Assembly: GCA_964388665.1 (NCBI GenBank)
Contig: CAYMBJ010000079.1
Location: 1 to 17,325, forward strand
DNA length: 17,325 nt
Direction of reading: 5' to 3'
From: CALCCV01 sp964388665
GTDB lineage: Bacteria > Bdellovibrionota > Bdellovibrionia > Bdellovibrionales > Bdellovibrionaceae
The translations under genes and the position numbers were made by a program. The notes beneath the pieces were generated by a model. That model did not search any database. It was given only the letters and a program-made list of their open reading frames with translations, and was not told the origin of the DNA. Below, one piece after another: positions 7,559-14,161 of the stretch. Position 1 is the stretch's first letter. The number at the start of each line of letters is the position of its first letter.

Positions 7559-9151
7559 CTAATTTTTCGTGACTATAAAAGATTTTAAATTGGACCTCTC
7601 GCCTGGGATGTCAAAATCCAAAGGGGCCTCTAAACACTCTACGGCAATATTCATGTTCTCGATAGCCATTTTGGCCTTTGAAAAAGCACCATTGATGTCA
7701 AGGTTAGACAGCCCTTCGGCACTTGTCGAAAAAAGCAATGCGCCTGGGGTCGCTAACGCCCGCAAACAAAGCTCGGTGAGGTTTTCCAATTCTTCCTCGA
7801 GTTTAAAATTGGCTTTTGATCCTCGCAAAAATGAGGGCGCATCGCACACGATGATCTCATAGAGCTTGCCCTTGGCCACGGCCTGCGTGAGAAACGCCAT
7901 GCTTTCACGACACAAAAACTGTACATTGTCGACCCCTATGTGATTCAAAATAAAGTTCTGCTTACCAAAATTAAGACTGCCTTTACTAGATTCCACAATC
8001 GTAATTTCGGTTGCCCCGCAAAAGCCCGCGGCTAGAGCAAAACTGCAGGTCTGTGCAAACAGTGTCAATACGGATTTGCGTTTTGAATTTTCCATCAGCC
8101 AGCGACGCTGCAGTCGCTGACTGAGCGCAAGTCCGGGAAATTGACCAACAGCTGTATCAAAACAGAATTTTAAATTTTCCTCTCTTGCGCTCCAGGAGCT
8201 GTCGAAATCTGCTTCACCAACGGCCCTCAAAGGAAGATGCTTCATTTTAGCATTTGCAAATTTGACCAACATTGGGCGGCGCCAGTGCTTTGCAAACTGT
8301 TCAAAATCGGCCTCATTAGATTCGGACCAATTGTCGCCATACCAAGTGAGCAGTGCATATTTGCCCAAATGGTCAATAGTAACTCCTGACTCAACTCTAT
8401 TGCTCTTAATATTAACGAGCCTAAAGATCTCATCGTTCGGTTTGGCAGGATCAATTTGATAGAGCCGCCGGCGACGATCCGCCTCAAACAGCACTCTCGC
8501 ACTCTGAGGATGCTGTAAAGCCTCCAGTTCTAGAAAATAGCTCGGTGCATCCGCCTCAATAAAAACTCCGTTGGGAAACTCAATCCTGCGGTTGTGAAGA
8601 CACAAAAATGGATAGGCGGCTCCACCATATTTTTCGTCACCGAGGATTGAAATTCCGGCTTCCTGCGCATGAATACGAATTTGATGATTGCGACCAGTGT
8701 GTGGCAGAGCCTTCCATAAAGAAAACCCAGCCTTCGACTCTTGAAACTCGAACTCCGTCTCTGCGTCTAACTCGCGGCCCTTATGCAAAATAGATTTATC
8801 TATTACAAATTCAGATTTGGAGAGCGCATATTTCGTGATAAAAAAATAAGTCTTTTTTACTTTTCGGTGAAAGAAAAACTCTGAATACTTTTTTGCACTT
8901 TCCACGGATTTTGCGAAAACCAAAACACCTGTTGTCGTTTTATCTAAACGATGAACGATGTGCAGTGGCCGTTCAAGCTGCTTAGAAAACATCTCGATAA
9001 GTCCATCTTGAATAAAATCTGAATCTTCCATTTTTGAATCGTTGGTATGGGTATTTAGGCCATACGGCTTATCAATAGCCAAGATTTCATCGTCTTCATA
9101 CAAAGGTGATAATAGATAGTCGCGGAGCCTAGCAAACTGCAAAGAAATCAC
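7559..9151 (-). CDS. Fused RluA-type pseudouridine synthase and RlmI-like methyltransferase
   Basis: Two RNA-modifying domains in one 530-aa chain. Residues about 15-210 are an RluA-family pseudouridine synthase: DKPYGLNTH near 27, catalytic HRLDKTTTG at 67-75 with Asp70, GRNHQIRIH at 153-161 and GDEKYGG at 171-177. Residues about 225-530 resemble the RlmI/RlmK class of 23S rRNA m5C-type methyltransferases: EENLKFCFDT...GQFPGLALSQRLQRRWL (about 324-352), SAM motif I VLTLFAQTCSFALAAGFCGA (361-380), an acidic ES at 387-388 and CDAPSF (436-441). The usual glycine-rich TGGF of motif I is TCSF here and the usual DPP is DAP, so activity is uncertain. The start is a GTG with no Shine-Dalgarno, while a strong one serves an overlapping out-of-frame ORF (9129-9200). 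It probably forms an operon with the K+ channel gene 7 bp downstream. Each domain assignment is firm; substrates are not known. Confidence 0.85.
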   Translation of the reverse strand: MISLQFARLRDYLLSPLYEDDEILAIDKPYGLNTHTNDSKMEDSDFIQDGLIEMFSKQLERPLHIVHRLDKTTTGVLVFAKSVESAKKYSEFFFHRKVKKTYFFITKYALSKSEFVIDKSILHKGRELDAETEFEFQESKAGFSLWKALPHTGRNHQIRIHAQEAGISILGDEKYGGAAYPFLCLHNRRIEFPNGVFIEADAPSYFLELEALQHPQSARVLFEADRRRRLYQIDPAKPNDEIFRLVNIKSNRVESGVTIDHLGKYALLTWYGDNWSESNEADFEQFAKHWRRPMLVKFANAKMKHLPLRAVGEADFDSSWSAREENLKFCFDTAVGQFPGLALSQRLQRRWLMENSKRKSVLTLFAQTCSFALAAGFCGATEITIVESSKGSLNFGKQNFILNHIGVDNVQFLCRESMAFLTQAVAKGKLYEIIVCDAPSFLRGSKANFKLEEELENLTELCLRALATPGALLFSTSAEGLSNLDINGAFSKAKMAIENMNIAVECLEAPLDFDIPGERSNLKSFIVTKN

Positions 9152-9200
9152 CCGTGGTGGCCAATGTTGATGTCAAATGGTAGCCTTCTCTAATTGTCAT
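9129..9200 (-). CDS. Short upstream ORF overlapping the fusion gene start
   Basis: ATG at 9198-9200, preceded by AAGGAG with 4-nt spacing, opens a 23-codon frame (starts MTIREGYHLT, ends FFAVC) that stops at TAG 9129-9131. It overlaps the first 23 nt of the fusion gene in a different frame. The main GTG start has no Shine-Dalgarno. Three readings are possible: a leader ORF coupling translation to the main gene, a +1 frameshift (mutational or programmed) that would place this segment at the true N-terminus, or chance. The strength of the ribosome site argues against chance. Confidence 0.4.
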   Translation of the reverse strand: MTIREGYHLTSTLATTGDFFAVC

Positions 9201-9291
9201 ACTTCTCCTTCTACTGAGTACTAAGTGGATTGCAAATTTTTGTCTAGGATTTTTGAGGTCCGGATTTCACGGAAACTGCATTGGCTGTGGC

Positions 9292-9816
9292 CTAAGTGGC
9301 CAAATTGAACTCCCTCAATTCGCGAGGATTTGTAATGATCCTGACCTTTGATCTAAACGCCTCCCTCTGAAGAATTCGCAGCAGCTCTGGACGCATTTTA
9401 TGGTGCTGTTGCCAAATCGTCTTGAATAGCTTTTTGGTATGATGCCAAGAAATTTCACTTGCACCTTTGGGTAACTCGCTCCGAGGCTTCCACACATTTA
9501 ATGTCTGTCGCTTGATGCACCACCAATAGTGTCGCCAAAGTGGCATATCAATCAATATGATCTCATCGGCCAGACTCAATCTCTCCAACAAAATATCCAA
9601 AGGACCAAAGCCATCAATAATCCAGGAGGGATGGGCCTGAATCACCTTTAAAATGCGAATGGTTTCCTGATGCGGTCGAATCTGTAGTTGCTGATCAAAT
9701 TGAAGGGAATCTGAGTGTGTCAACGGAAGTCCATTTGCCTCGGCCAGCCGCCGGCTAAGCCAAGTCTTTCCTCCACATGAATTTCCAATGACTGCAATTC
9801 TTCGGACACTTCCCAC
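9292..9816 (-). CDS. P-loop kinase, FlaR/adenylate-kinase-like
   Basis: About 174-aa nucleotide-binding protein of the group often annotated as DNA topology modulation protein FlaR-related or AAA-type kinase. Walker A is GNSCGGKT near the N-terminus, followed by WLSRRLAEANGLPLTHSD, which matches the acceptor-side region of this family. A hydrophobic strand ending in Asp (EIILIDMPLWRHYWW) follows, then a basic region with conserved-looking R and W residues (RQTLNVWKPR). The substrate is unknown. I prefer the GTG at 9814-9816 because AGGGAG lies 5 nt upstream; the GTG at 9822 would have no spacing. It is a minus-strand gene, 91 bp before the short ORF and 140 bp before the fusion gene. Confidence 0.7.
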   Translation of the reverse strand: MGSVRRIAVIGNSCGGKTWLSRRLAEANGLPLTHSDSLQFDQQLQIRPHQETIRILKVIQAHPSWIIDGFGPLDILLERLSLADEIILIDMPLWRHYWWCIKRQTLNVWKPRSELPKGASEISWHHTKKLFKTIWQQHHKMRPELLRILQREAFRSKVRIITNPRELREFNLAT

Positions 9817-9868
9817 ATTCACTCCCTGCTTGGCTATCCCATTGATGTGGGCAAAAAAAATGCCAGAA

Positions 9869-9896
9869 TTGACATATTTAAGAAGGAAATTATGGA
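9869..9896 (+). promoter_or_regulatory. Possible promoter upstream of ppk2
   Basis: TTGACA (9869-9874, consensus -35), a 16-nt spacer and TATGGA (9891-9896, weak -10). It would give a leader of about 88 nt that includes the dyad at 9956-9974. Confidence 0.35.
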
Positions 9897-9955
9897 GAGA
9901 ACAACTTTTTTCATCATTCGAATTCCCTTTTTTTAAAATTCTAGGTTAACCTGGA

Positions 9956-9974
9956 TTCTGGATCATATCCAGAA
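9956..9974 (+). promoter_or_regulatory. Perfect 8-bp-arm dyad just upstream of ppk2
   Basis: TTCTGGAT-CAT-ATCCAGAA is a perfect dyad that ends 16 nt before the ppk2 ATG and 6 nt before its GAGGA ribosome site. Its form suits a dimeric repressor operator or a translation-blocking hairpin (3-nt loop). An AT-flanked GGTTAACC palindrome lies just upstream at about 9944-9951. Confidence 0.45.
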
Positions 9975-9990
9975 AGATTCTGAGGACTGT

Positions 9991-10773
9991 ATGACCACAA
10001 ACAATGATCACAAGCACAAGATTAGCAATTATAAGCATGATCTAAGACTTCGTCAGATAGAGTTGGTTAAGCTACAGCGTCATATTATCAAGAATGATGT
10101 TCAGATTCTTATTATTTTTGAAGGACGCGACGCTGCCGGAAAAGACGGAGTCATCAAGAGAATTACGGCACATTTGAGTCCTCGCGAGATCCGCGTTGTG
10201 GCACTAGGTAAACCTTCAGACCAAGAGCGAAACTCTTGGTATTTTCAGAGATATGTACCGCACCTGCCTTCGAAGCAAGAGTTGGTGTTGATGAATCGCA
10301 GCTGGTACAACAGAGCAGGTGTCGAGAAGGTCATGGGATACTGCAGTGACATTGAATATGAGGATTTTTTGGAGGCGGTTGTACCCTTTGAGCAAATGCT
10401 CGTCAAAGCAGGAGTCCAAATTTTCAAGTACTATCTTGATATCTCAAAAAAAGAGCAAGAAGAACGCCTGGAAGATAGAAAGTCGAGCCCACTGACACAG
10501 TGGAAGATCAGCCCAATCGATTAGTCCGCCCAAAGTCTCTGGAAAGATTATAGCAAAGCGCGCGACACGATGTTACTGCGCACTCACAACAATACAACGC
10601 CTTGGTATGTCGTTCGTGCCGACAATAAAAAAGAAACACGTCTCAATGTGATCAGCCATGTATTGGCCCATGTGGATTTTCCAAATAAAGAGAAGTCTGC
10701 AGAAAAATTTAATCCTAAAAATATTTTCAGATTTTCCAAAAGACACCTAAAGGACGGCTCAATTGCCCCGTAA
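9991..10773 (+). pseudogene. ppk2: Polyphosphate kinase 2, interrupted by in-frame TAG
   Basis: PPK2 moves phosphate between polyphosphate and nucleotides. The frame from ATG 9991 (GAGGA ribosome site) reads as PPK2: Walker A GRDAAGKD (45-52), RSWYNRAGVEKVMGYC (103-118) and the lid motif SPLTQWKISPID (166-177). TAG at 10522-10524 then stops it at 177 aa. The same frame continues without shift through SAQSLWKDYSKARDTMLLRT and TPWYVVRADNKKETRLN, normal PPK2 C-terminal sequence, to TAA at 10771-10773 (260 codons if read through). The family usually has Leu at the TAG position; TTG to TAG is a single change. The Walker-B aspartate of the usual DRSWYNR is also replaced: Asn102 (AAT). Two lesions suggest decay. 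The alternatives are TAG read-through or a truncated product with a non-catalytic role. Confidence 0.8.
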
Positions 10774-10812
10774 GAACTGAATCTGTAGCCGAGATCTCTC
10801 TGGGTGATCATG

Positions 10813-10824
10813 AACACGCCCTAG
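10813..10824. repeat. Solo copy of a palindrome end (AACACGCCCTAG)
   Basis: AACACGCCCTAG matches exactly the outer 12 bases of the palindromic element at 12471-12523, including the CTAG edge. It is a candidate remnant of one end of the same mobile element. Flanking bases differ on both sides. Confidence 0.35.
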
Positions 10825-10866
10825 TGAAAATAGAATTAGAAAAAATTATTTGAATTTGCGTTTTTT

Positions 10867-10894
10867 TTGACTCACTCTTTAACACAAATATTTA
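10867..10894 (+). promoter_or_regulatory. Possible promoter for the VOC gene
   Basis: TTGACT (10867-10872), a 16-nt spacer and TATTTA (10889-10894). The -35 is good and the -10 is poor. The region is strongly AT-rich. Confidence 0.3.
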
Positions 10895-10945
10895 TGTTTA
10901 AAATATCGTCCATTGATGTATCTTCAAACAAAGAAGTTTCAAAAA

Positions 10946-10965
10946 TTCGCTTTTTGCGAAGGGAG
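10946..10965 (+). promoter_or_regulatory. Hairpin abutting the VOC ribosome-binding site
   Basis: TTCGC (10946-10950) and GCGAA (10956-10960) pair around a five-T loop and touch the GGGAG ribosome site at 10961-10965. The stem is short, so any effect on initiation would be modest. Confidence 0.3.
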
Positions 10966-10970
10966 TCACA

Positions 10971-11348
10971 ATGGCAAAAGAATTTAATCCTGTAAATTGG
11001 TTTGAAATTCCAGTTAACGAACTCGACCGAGCTAAGAAGTTCTATGAAAGTGCGCTGGGCATTCAAATGCAGATTCAAGAGATGGGACCGCTAAAGATGG
11101 CTTGGTTTCCAATGCTTGAAGGAAAACCTGGAGCCACGGGCACCCTGGTTAAGGCCAATGGGTACACTCCGTCGCATCAAGGTTCGCTCGTGTACTTTTC
11201 TGTGGGCGATATCGAAAGCACTCTAAAAAAGATTGAATCTCAGGGCGGCAAGACTCTCAATCCAAAAACCAGTATCGGTAAATTCGGATTTGTTGCTCAT
11301 TTTGAAGATTGCGAAGGCAATCGCGTCGCACTTCATTCAGAAAAATAG
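10971..11348 (+). CDS. VOC-family (glyoxalase/dioxygenase-like) protein
   Basis: 125-aa single-domain protein of the vicinal oxygen chelate fold, cytoplasmic. It shows the two beta-alpha-beta-beta-beta halves: NPVNWFEIPVNELDRAKKFY with LGIQ (residues 6-30), then SLVYFSVGDIESTLKKIESQGG (74-95) and the closing GFVAHFEDCEGNRVALHSEK. The closing EDCEGN...H resembles the usual D-PEGN-xxxLxx motif. Members include glyoxalases, lyases and antibiotic-binding proteins, and the substrate cannot be told from sequence. Glu12 (WFEIPV) and Glu or His near the C-terminus are candidate metal ligands. A strong AAGGGAG site precedes the ATG. The gene is monocistronic and converges on the membrane protein gene at 11458. 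Confidence 0.85.
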   Translation: MAKEFNPVNWFEIPVNELDRAKKFYESALGIQMQIQEMGPLKMAWFPMLEGKPGATGTLVKANGYTPSHQGSLVYFSVGDIESTLKKIESQGGKTLNPKTSIGKFGFVAHFEDCEGNRVALHSEK

Positions 11349-11357
11349 CCTTAGCCA

Positions 11358-11426
11358 GCCCGAGCCATAGCAAGAGTAAAAGACCGCTCTGATAAACGCT
11401 GATGCTCGGGCAGGATTGGCCTGCCC
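11358..11426 (+). terminator. Overlapping alternative hairpins between convergent genes
   Basis: GGGCAGG (11408-11414) and CCTGCCC (11420-11426) form a 7-bp stem with a 5-nt loop. GCCCGAGC (11358-11365) can instead pair with GCTCGGGC (11404-11411), using the same GGGC bases, so the two folds exclude one another. The site lies just after the VOC stop and before the end of the convergent gene. No T-run follows, so it may be a weak or factor-dependent terminator serving both strands. Confidence 0.4.
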
Positions 11427-11457
11427 AGAATCTTAAGGGCTAATGTCTGTCAACTTG

Positions 11458-12312
11458 CTAAACAGAGGCGATGGCTCGACGTAAAAAGCGAGCCCGCTCT
11501 TCATTTGAGGGGTGGAGAAAGTTTTCTCTCGCAGCAAGGTAGCCAGCTCCGACCGCGCTTAAGATTCCAAAGAGCATCATCGCAGCAAGTGACCACCCTG
11601 CAGCCGAAACAGCTCGACTTGTGGCATCGCGAGCTCGCAGCATTTGCGTTTCAAGTTGCCCTCGTACGACCTCAATACGAGCTTGTGCCGCTACCGGTGC
11701 GATGTTGGCCTGACGAGCGAGATAGTCGCGAGCGGCCACCGCGTCCCCCTGCAGAAGTCTCACCGCAACACCTTTCATCACCACTTCGGTTGGTGACCTC
11801 AAATTGAGATCTGCAACTGCAGTGTCCAAGATGTCTTGGGCCACCGAGCTCTCAGCAATTTGTGTGATTGCCGAACCGGTAAATCCAGCGATTTGCCCGA
11901 ATAGTCTTCCTGCTACCCCAAGAACGCTGGCCATTTGCACAATAAGAACCAAAAAGAACAGTGATGCAATCACTGCCCCCTGCCATCTAGCAATGGTGCT
12001 CGTGACAAACGGAGTAACGCGCGTGGCGATATAGGATCCAAAGAAAAGTGCCAGCACACTTGAGGCCAAAACCCAAAGGCCAGTGGTTGTGGTGCTAGCA
12101 GCGCTAGAACTCTGAATGCCATCTCCTAAAGAAATCCCCACAAAACCAACTCCGACTGCCATAAAAAGCATATAAAAAAATAGCGCGACCACAGTGCCCG
12201 CAAGAATCGATCTCCAACTGATCATGCTCAGTCGCGCGGGGGGTTGCGATGCGGCGCCAAATGTTTCTCGAGTCTGAAATGATTCGCCTTCAATATTTAT
12301 AGTTGTATCCAT
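11458..12312 (-). CDS. Four-helix inner-membrane protein of unknown function
   Basis: 284-aa protein. After a polar N-terminus, SWRSILAGTVVALFFYMLFMAVGVGFVG begins the first of four predicted membrane segments (about 33-60, 77-98, 109-134, 240-262). A polar, helix-rich stretch of about 100 residues lies between the third and fourth, and the tail is basic. The opening SWRxILAG-type motif resembles proteins loosely annotated as PhnA-like in Alphaproteobacteria; that name carries no known function and I do not adopt it. The AAAAGGA ribosome site is about 8 nt before the ATG. Upstream is the palindromic element at 12471. Promoter not identified. Confidence 0.7.
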   Translation of the reverse strand: MDTTINIEGESFQTRETFGAASQPPARLSMISWRSILAGTVVALFFYMLFMAVGVGFVGISLGDGIQSSSAASTTTTGLWVLASSVLALFFGSYIATRVTPFVTSTIARWQGAVIASLFFLVLIVQMASVLGVAGRLFGQIAGFTGSAITQIAESSVAQDILDTAVADLNLRSPTEVVMKGVAVRLLQGDAVAARDYLARQANIAPVAAQARIEVVRGQLETQMLRARDATSRAVSAAGWSLAAMMLFGILSAVGAGYLAARENFLHPSNEERARFLRRAIASV

Positions 12313-12470
12313 AGTTGACCATCCTTTTATTGTTTAGAAAACTGTAACGTAGAAAATTTGATCTCACAGTTGCCAATCAAGAGTTCTATTTTTACTCGTT
12401 TTCCGTTTGAATTCTTTCCACGAAGCTAGAAAAGCAATTCGCGTGCCATTCAAATTCTAAAAAGAAAGAA

Positions 12471-12523
12471 CTAGGGCGTGTTTGCAATTTTACTCATTAA
12501 GTCAAATTGCAAACACGCCCTAG
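12471..12523. repeat. 53-bp perfect palindrome bounded by CTAG, MITE-like, likely terminator
   Basis: The arms CTAGGGCGTGTTTGCAATTT (12471-12490) and its exact reverse complement (12504-12523) flank a 13-nt centre. Inside it ACT/AGT can pair after one mismatch. Both ends carry CTAG, a known 4-bp target duplication type, and the inner GGCGTGTT start resembles IS5-like terminal repeats, so a miniature transposable element is plausible. On the minus strand the hairpin is followed by TTCTTTCTTTTT (rc of 12459-12470), so it would also act as an intrinsic terminator for the genes at 12579-14011. Both roles are inference; the palindrome itself is exact. Confidence 0.65.
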
Positions 12524-12547
12524 AAGTCGTGACGGCGACATGCACGC

Positions 12548-12581
12548 CAATCAACAATCAACAATCAACAATCAACAATCA
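12548..12581. repeat. Heptanucleotide tandem repeat (CAATCAA)n
   Basis: Four full copies of CAATCAA from 12548 to 12575, then CAATCA to 12581. The last copy overlaps the stop codon (12579-12581) of the minus-strand membrane protein gene. Copy number could vary by slippage, but only the stop and downstream DNA would be affected. Confidence 0.9.
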
Positions 12582-13004
12582 GGCAGTCCTGTGGGTTGAG
12601 CTTTTTTCGATTTTCATAAAGAGCCACACACCCAACCCCCAAGCTCCATTCAGCAGCAGCCCAACAGGAATCAGCGCCAAAGGGGGCGAAATTCCTTTTA
12701 GCGGAAACACAACAACAAATGCGACCAGTGTTGGCCCAATGGCACCATATACTATAGATTTGATCAGCTGTTTGACTTTTGGATCATTTCTTACAAGGCG
12801 CCAAATGAGAATTCCCCACAAGCCGCCAAAAAAGGAAAGTGAGATAACTGACGGCACTCCAAAGGGTTTGGTAGCCGACATATTATAGGGCTGCATGGGC
12901 AAAACACCCAATAGATGAAGGAGGCCGACAAGGCCCTGATGAAAAATCAATGTAGCTAGGAATCCACCCACAAACGCATATGCGATCCATTTCTTGTCTT
13001 TCAT
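12579..13004 (-). CDS. Small four-helix membrane protein, unknown function
   Basis: 141-aa inner-membrane protein. I start it at ATG 13002-13004 because a near-perfect AAGGAGG lies 4 nt upstream; the open frame extends farther but without such a site. Predicted helices are about 9-30, 52-72, 86-106 and 112-132. The segment HQGLVGLLHLLGVLP with PFGVPSVISLSFFGGLWGIL looks like a widespread family of uncharacterised proteobacterial membrane proteins, matched from memory only. It lies 92 bp downstream of pirin on the same strand and may be co-transcribed, ending at the palindrome terminator. Confidence 0.75.
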   Translation of the reverse strand: MKDKKWIAYAFVGGFLATLIFHQGLVGLLHLLGVLPMQPYNMSATKPFGVPSVISLSFFGGLWGILIWRLVRNDPKVKQLIKSIVYGAIGPTLVAFVVVFPLKGISPPLALIPVGLLLNGAWGLGVWLFMKIEKSSTHRTA

Positions 13005-13096
13005 TTGCCCTCCTTCTTGGCGCCTTTGAGCGGACCAATTCATATATGAGTCTTTCTCAACTTCAAAAGATGTTGAGTTTGAAAAATTATGCGCCT

Positions 13097-14011
13097 TCAC
13101 TCTGGAAGTGGAATAAAGTCACTTTCGTCGCCAGGAACTTTTGGAAATCGATTGTCTTTCCAATCCACCTTTGCCTTCTCAATACGCTCTTTTCGACTAG
13201 ATACAAAATTCCAAAATATATGACGCTCCCCTAAGGGCGCGCCGCCAATTATCGCAATAAAGCTGTCGTCAACAGCCTCCAAACACACTTCACAATCAGG
13301 TTCAAAAACGGACATGCTGTGCTCGTGGATTGTTGTTTCCTTGAATATCAATTTGCCACTTGCAACATATACCGCGCGCTCTGCAGTTCTGGGGATTACA
13401 ATGGTTTGGCCAGCTTTCATCCGAGCTTCAAAATACAGAGTTTCAGAAAAAGTCTTGACCGGTGAATCAAGTCCAAAGGCGCTGCCAATCAAAACCCTAA
13501 TCGACATTTCATTAACAAGCGTCTCTGGAATGTGCGCGGCCGCATAGTGGTGAAATGCTGGCTCAACCTCTTCGCTTTCTATAGGAAGCGCCAACCAAAG
13601 CTGGAGACCATGAACGGTGTTCCTTTCAGATCGCTTTTCAAGCGGAGTTCTCTCTGAATGAACGATCCCTCTCCCGGCAATCATCAAATTGATATCTCCA
13701 GGTCGAATCAACTGAACACTCCCTAAAGAGTCTCTATGAAGTATTTCTCCCTCAAAAAGATACGTGACCGTAGCCAAATTGATATGGGGATGCGGCCGAA
13801 CGTCAATACCCGCTCCAACAGCAAACGTCGCTGGTCCCATATGATCAAAGAAGATCCAAGGTCCAACCATTCGCTGTTGAGAAATTGGCAGCACTCTGCG
13901 CACCGAAAATCCACCCAAGTCCTTTGATTTCGCATCAATTATTTTCTTAATGCCAGCACAAGGTGCTTCTGTGCAGGCTCCAAAACTGGGCTGCTCTATC
14001 AAGCTACTCAT
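13097..14011 (-). CDS. Pirin family protein
   Basis: 304-aa two-domain cupin. The N-terminal cupin shows the metal site intact: RPHPHIN with His74 and His76, and GIVHSE with His118 and Glu120, the standard pirin three-His one-Glu set that binds iron. The C-terminal half (about 185-270) is the second, metal-free cupin. Bacterial pirins act as quercetin dioxygenases or as redox-linked partners of metabolic enzymes; which applies is unknown. The AGAGG ribosome site is about 6 nt before the ATG. Upstream is a 10-bp-arm palindrome with a TTGACC box. It probably heads an operon with the small membrane protein gene. Confidence 0.9.
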   Translation of the reverse strand: MSSLIEQPSFGACTEAPCAGIKKIIDAKSKDLGGFSVRRVLPISQQRMVGPWIFFDHMGPATFAVGAGIDVRPHPHINLATVTYLFEGEILHRDSLGSVQLIRPGDINLMIAGRGIVHSERTPLEKRSERNTVHGLQLWLALPIESEEVEPAFHHYAAAHIPETLVNEMSIRVLIGSAFGLDSPVKTFSETLYFEARMKAGQTIVIPRTAERAVYVASGKLIFKETTIHEHSMSVFEPDCEVCLEAVDDSFIAIIGGAPLGERHIFWNFVSSRKERIEKAKVDWKDNRFPKVPGDESDFIPLPE

Positions 14012-14085
14012 TCTTACCTCTCACCCAACAGACTTTTTCATCTTTGCCAATCTGTCAATAGTGAGAGGACGGGATCCGAGGTCAA

Positions 14086-14108
14086 GGACTCATATAGGAT
14101 ATGAGTCC
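14086..14108 (-). promoter_or_regulatory. Perfect 10-bp-arm palindrome upstream of pirin
   Basis: GGACTCATAT (14086-14095) and ATATGAGTCC (14099-14108) flank AGG. On the minus strand, TTGACC (14080-14085) follows it directly and could be a -35 box for pirin, though the -10 at 17 nt (ACTATT) is poor. The layout suits an operator. It also lies after the stop of the secreted-protein gene, but no T-run follows, so a terminator is less likely. Confidence 0.5.
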
Positions 14109-14161
14109 CCACATCGATCTTGAACAAAAGCACTTTTAGATTGTATTGATTTAAATTAACG

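Noticed and set aside
12548..12581. Tandem repeats as a CRISPR array
   Set aside because: The units are 7 bp and directly abutting, with no spacers.
12478..12888. Plus-strand reading frame across the palindrome and the membrane protein gene
   Set aside because: It runs antisense to a well-supported gene with a strong ribosome site and includes the palindrome and the tandem repeat; it is a shadow frame.
14086..14108. Palindrome as an intrinsic terminator of the secreted-protein gene
   Set aside because: No T-run follows it on the minus strand, so a regulatory site is the better reading.
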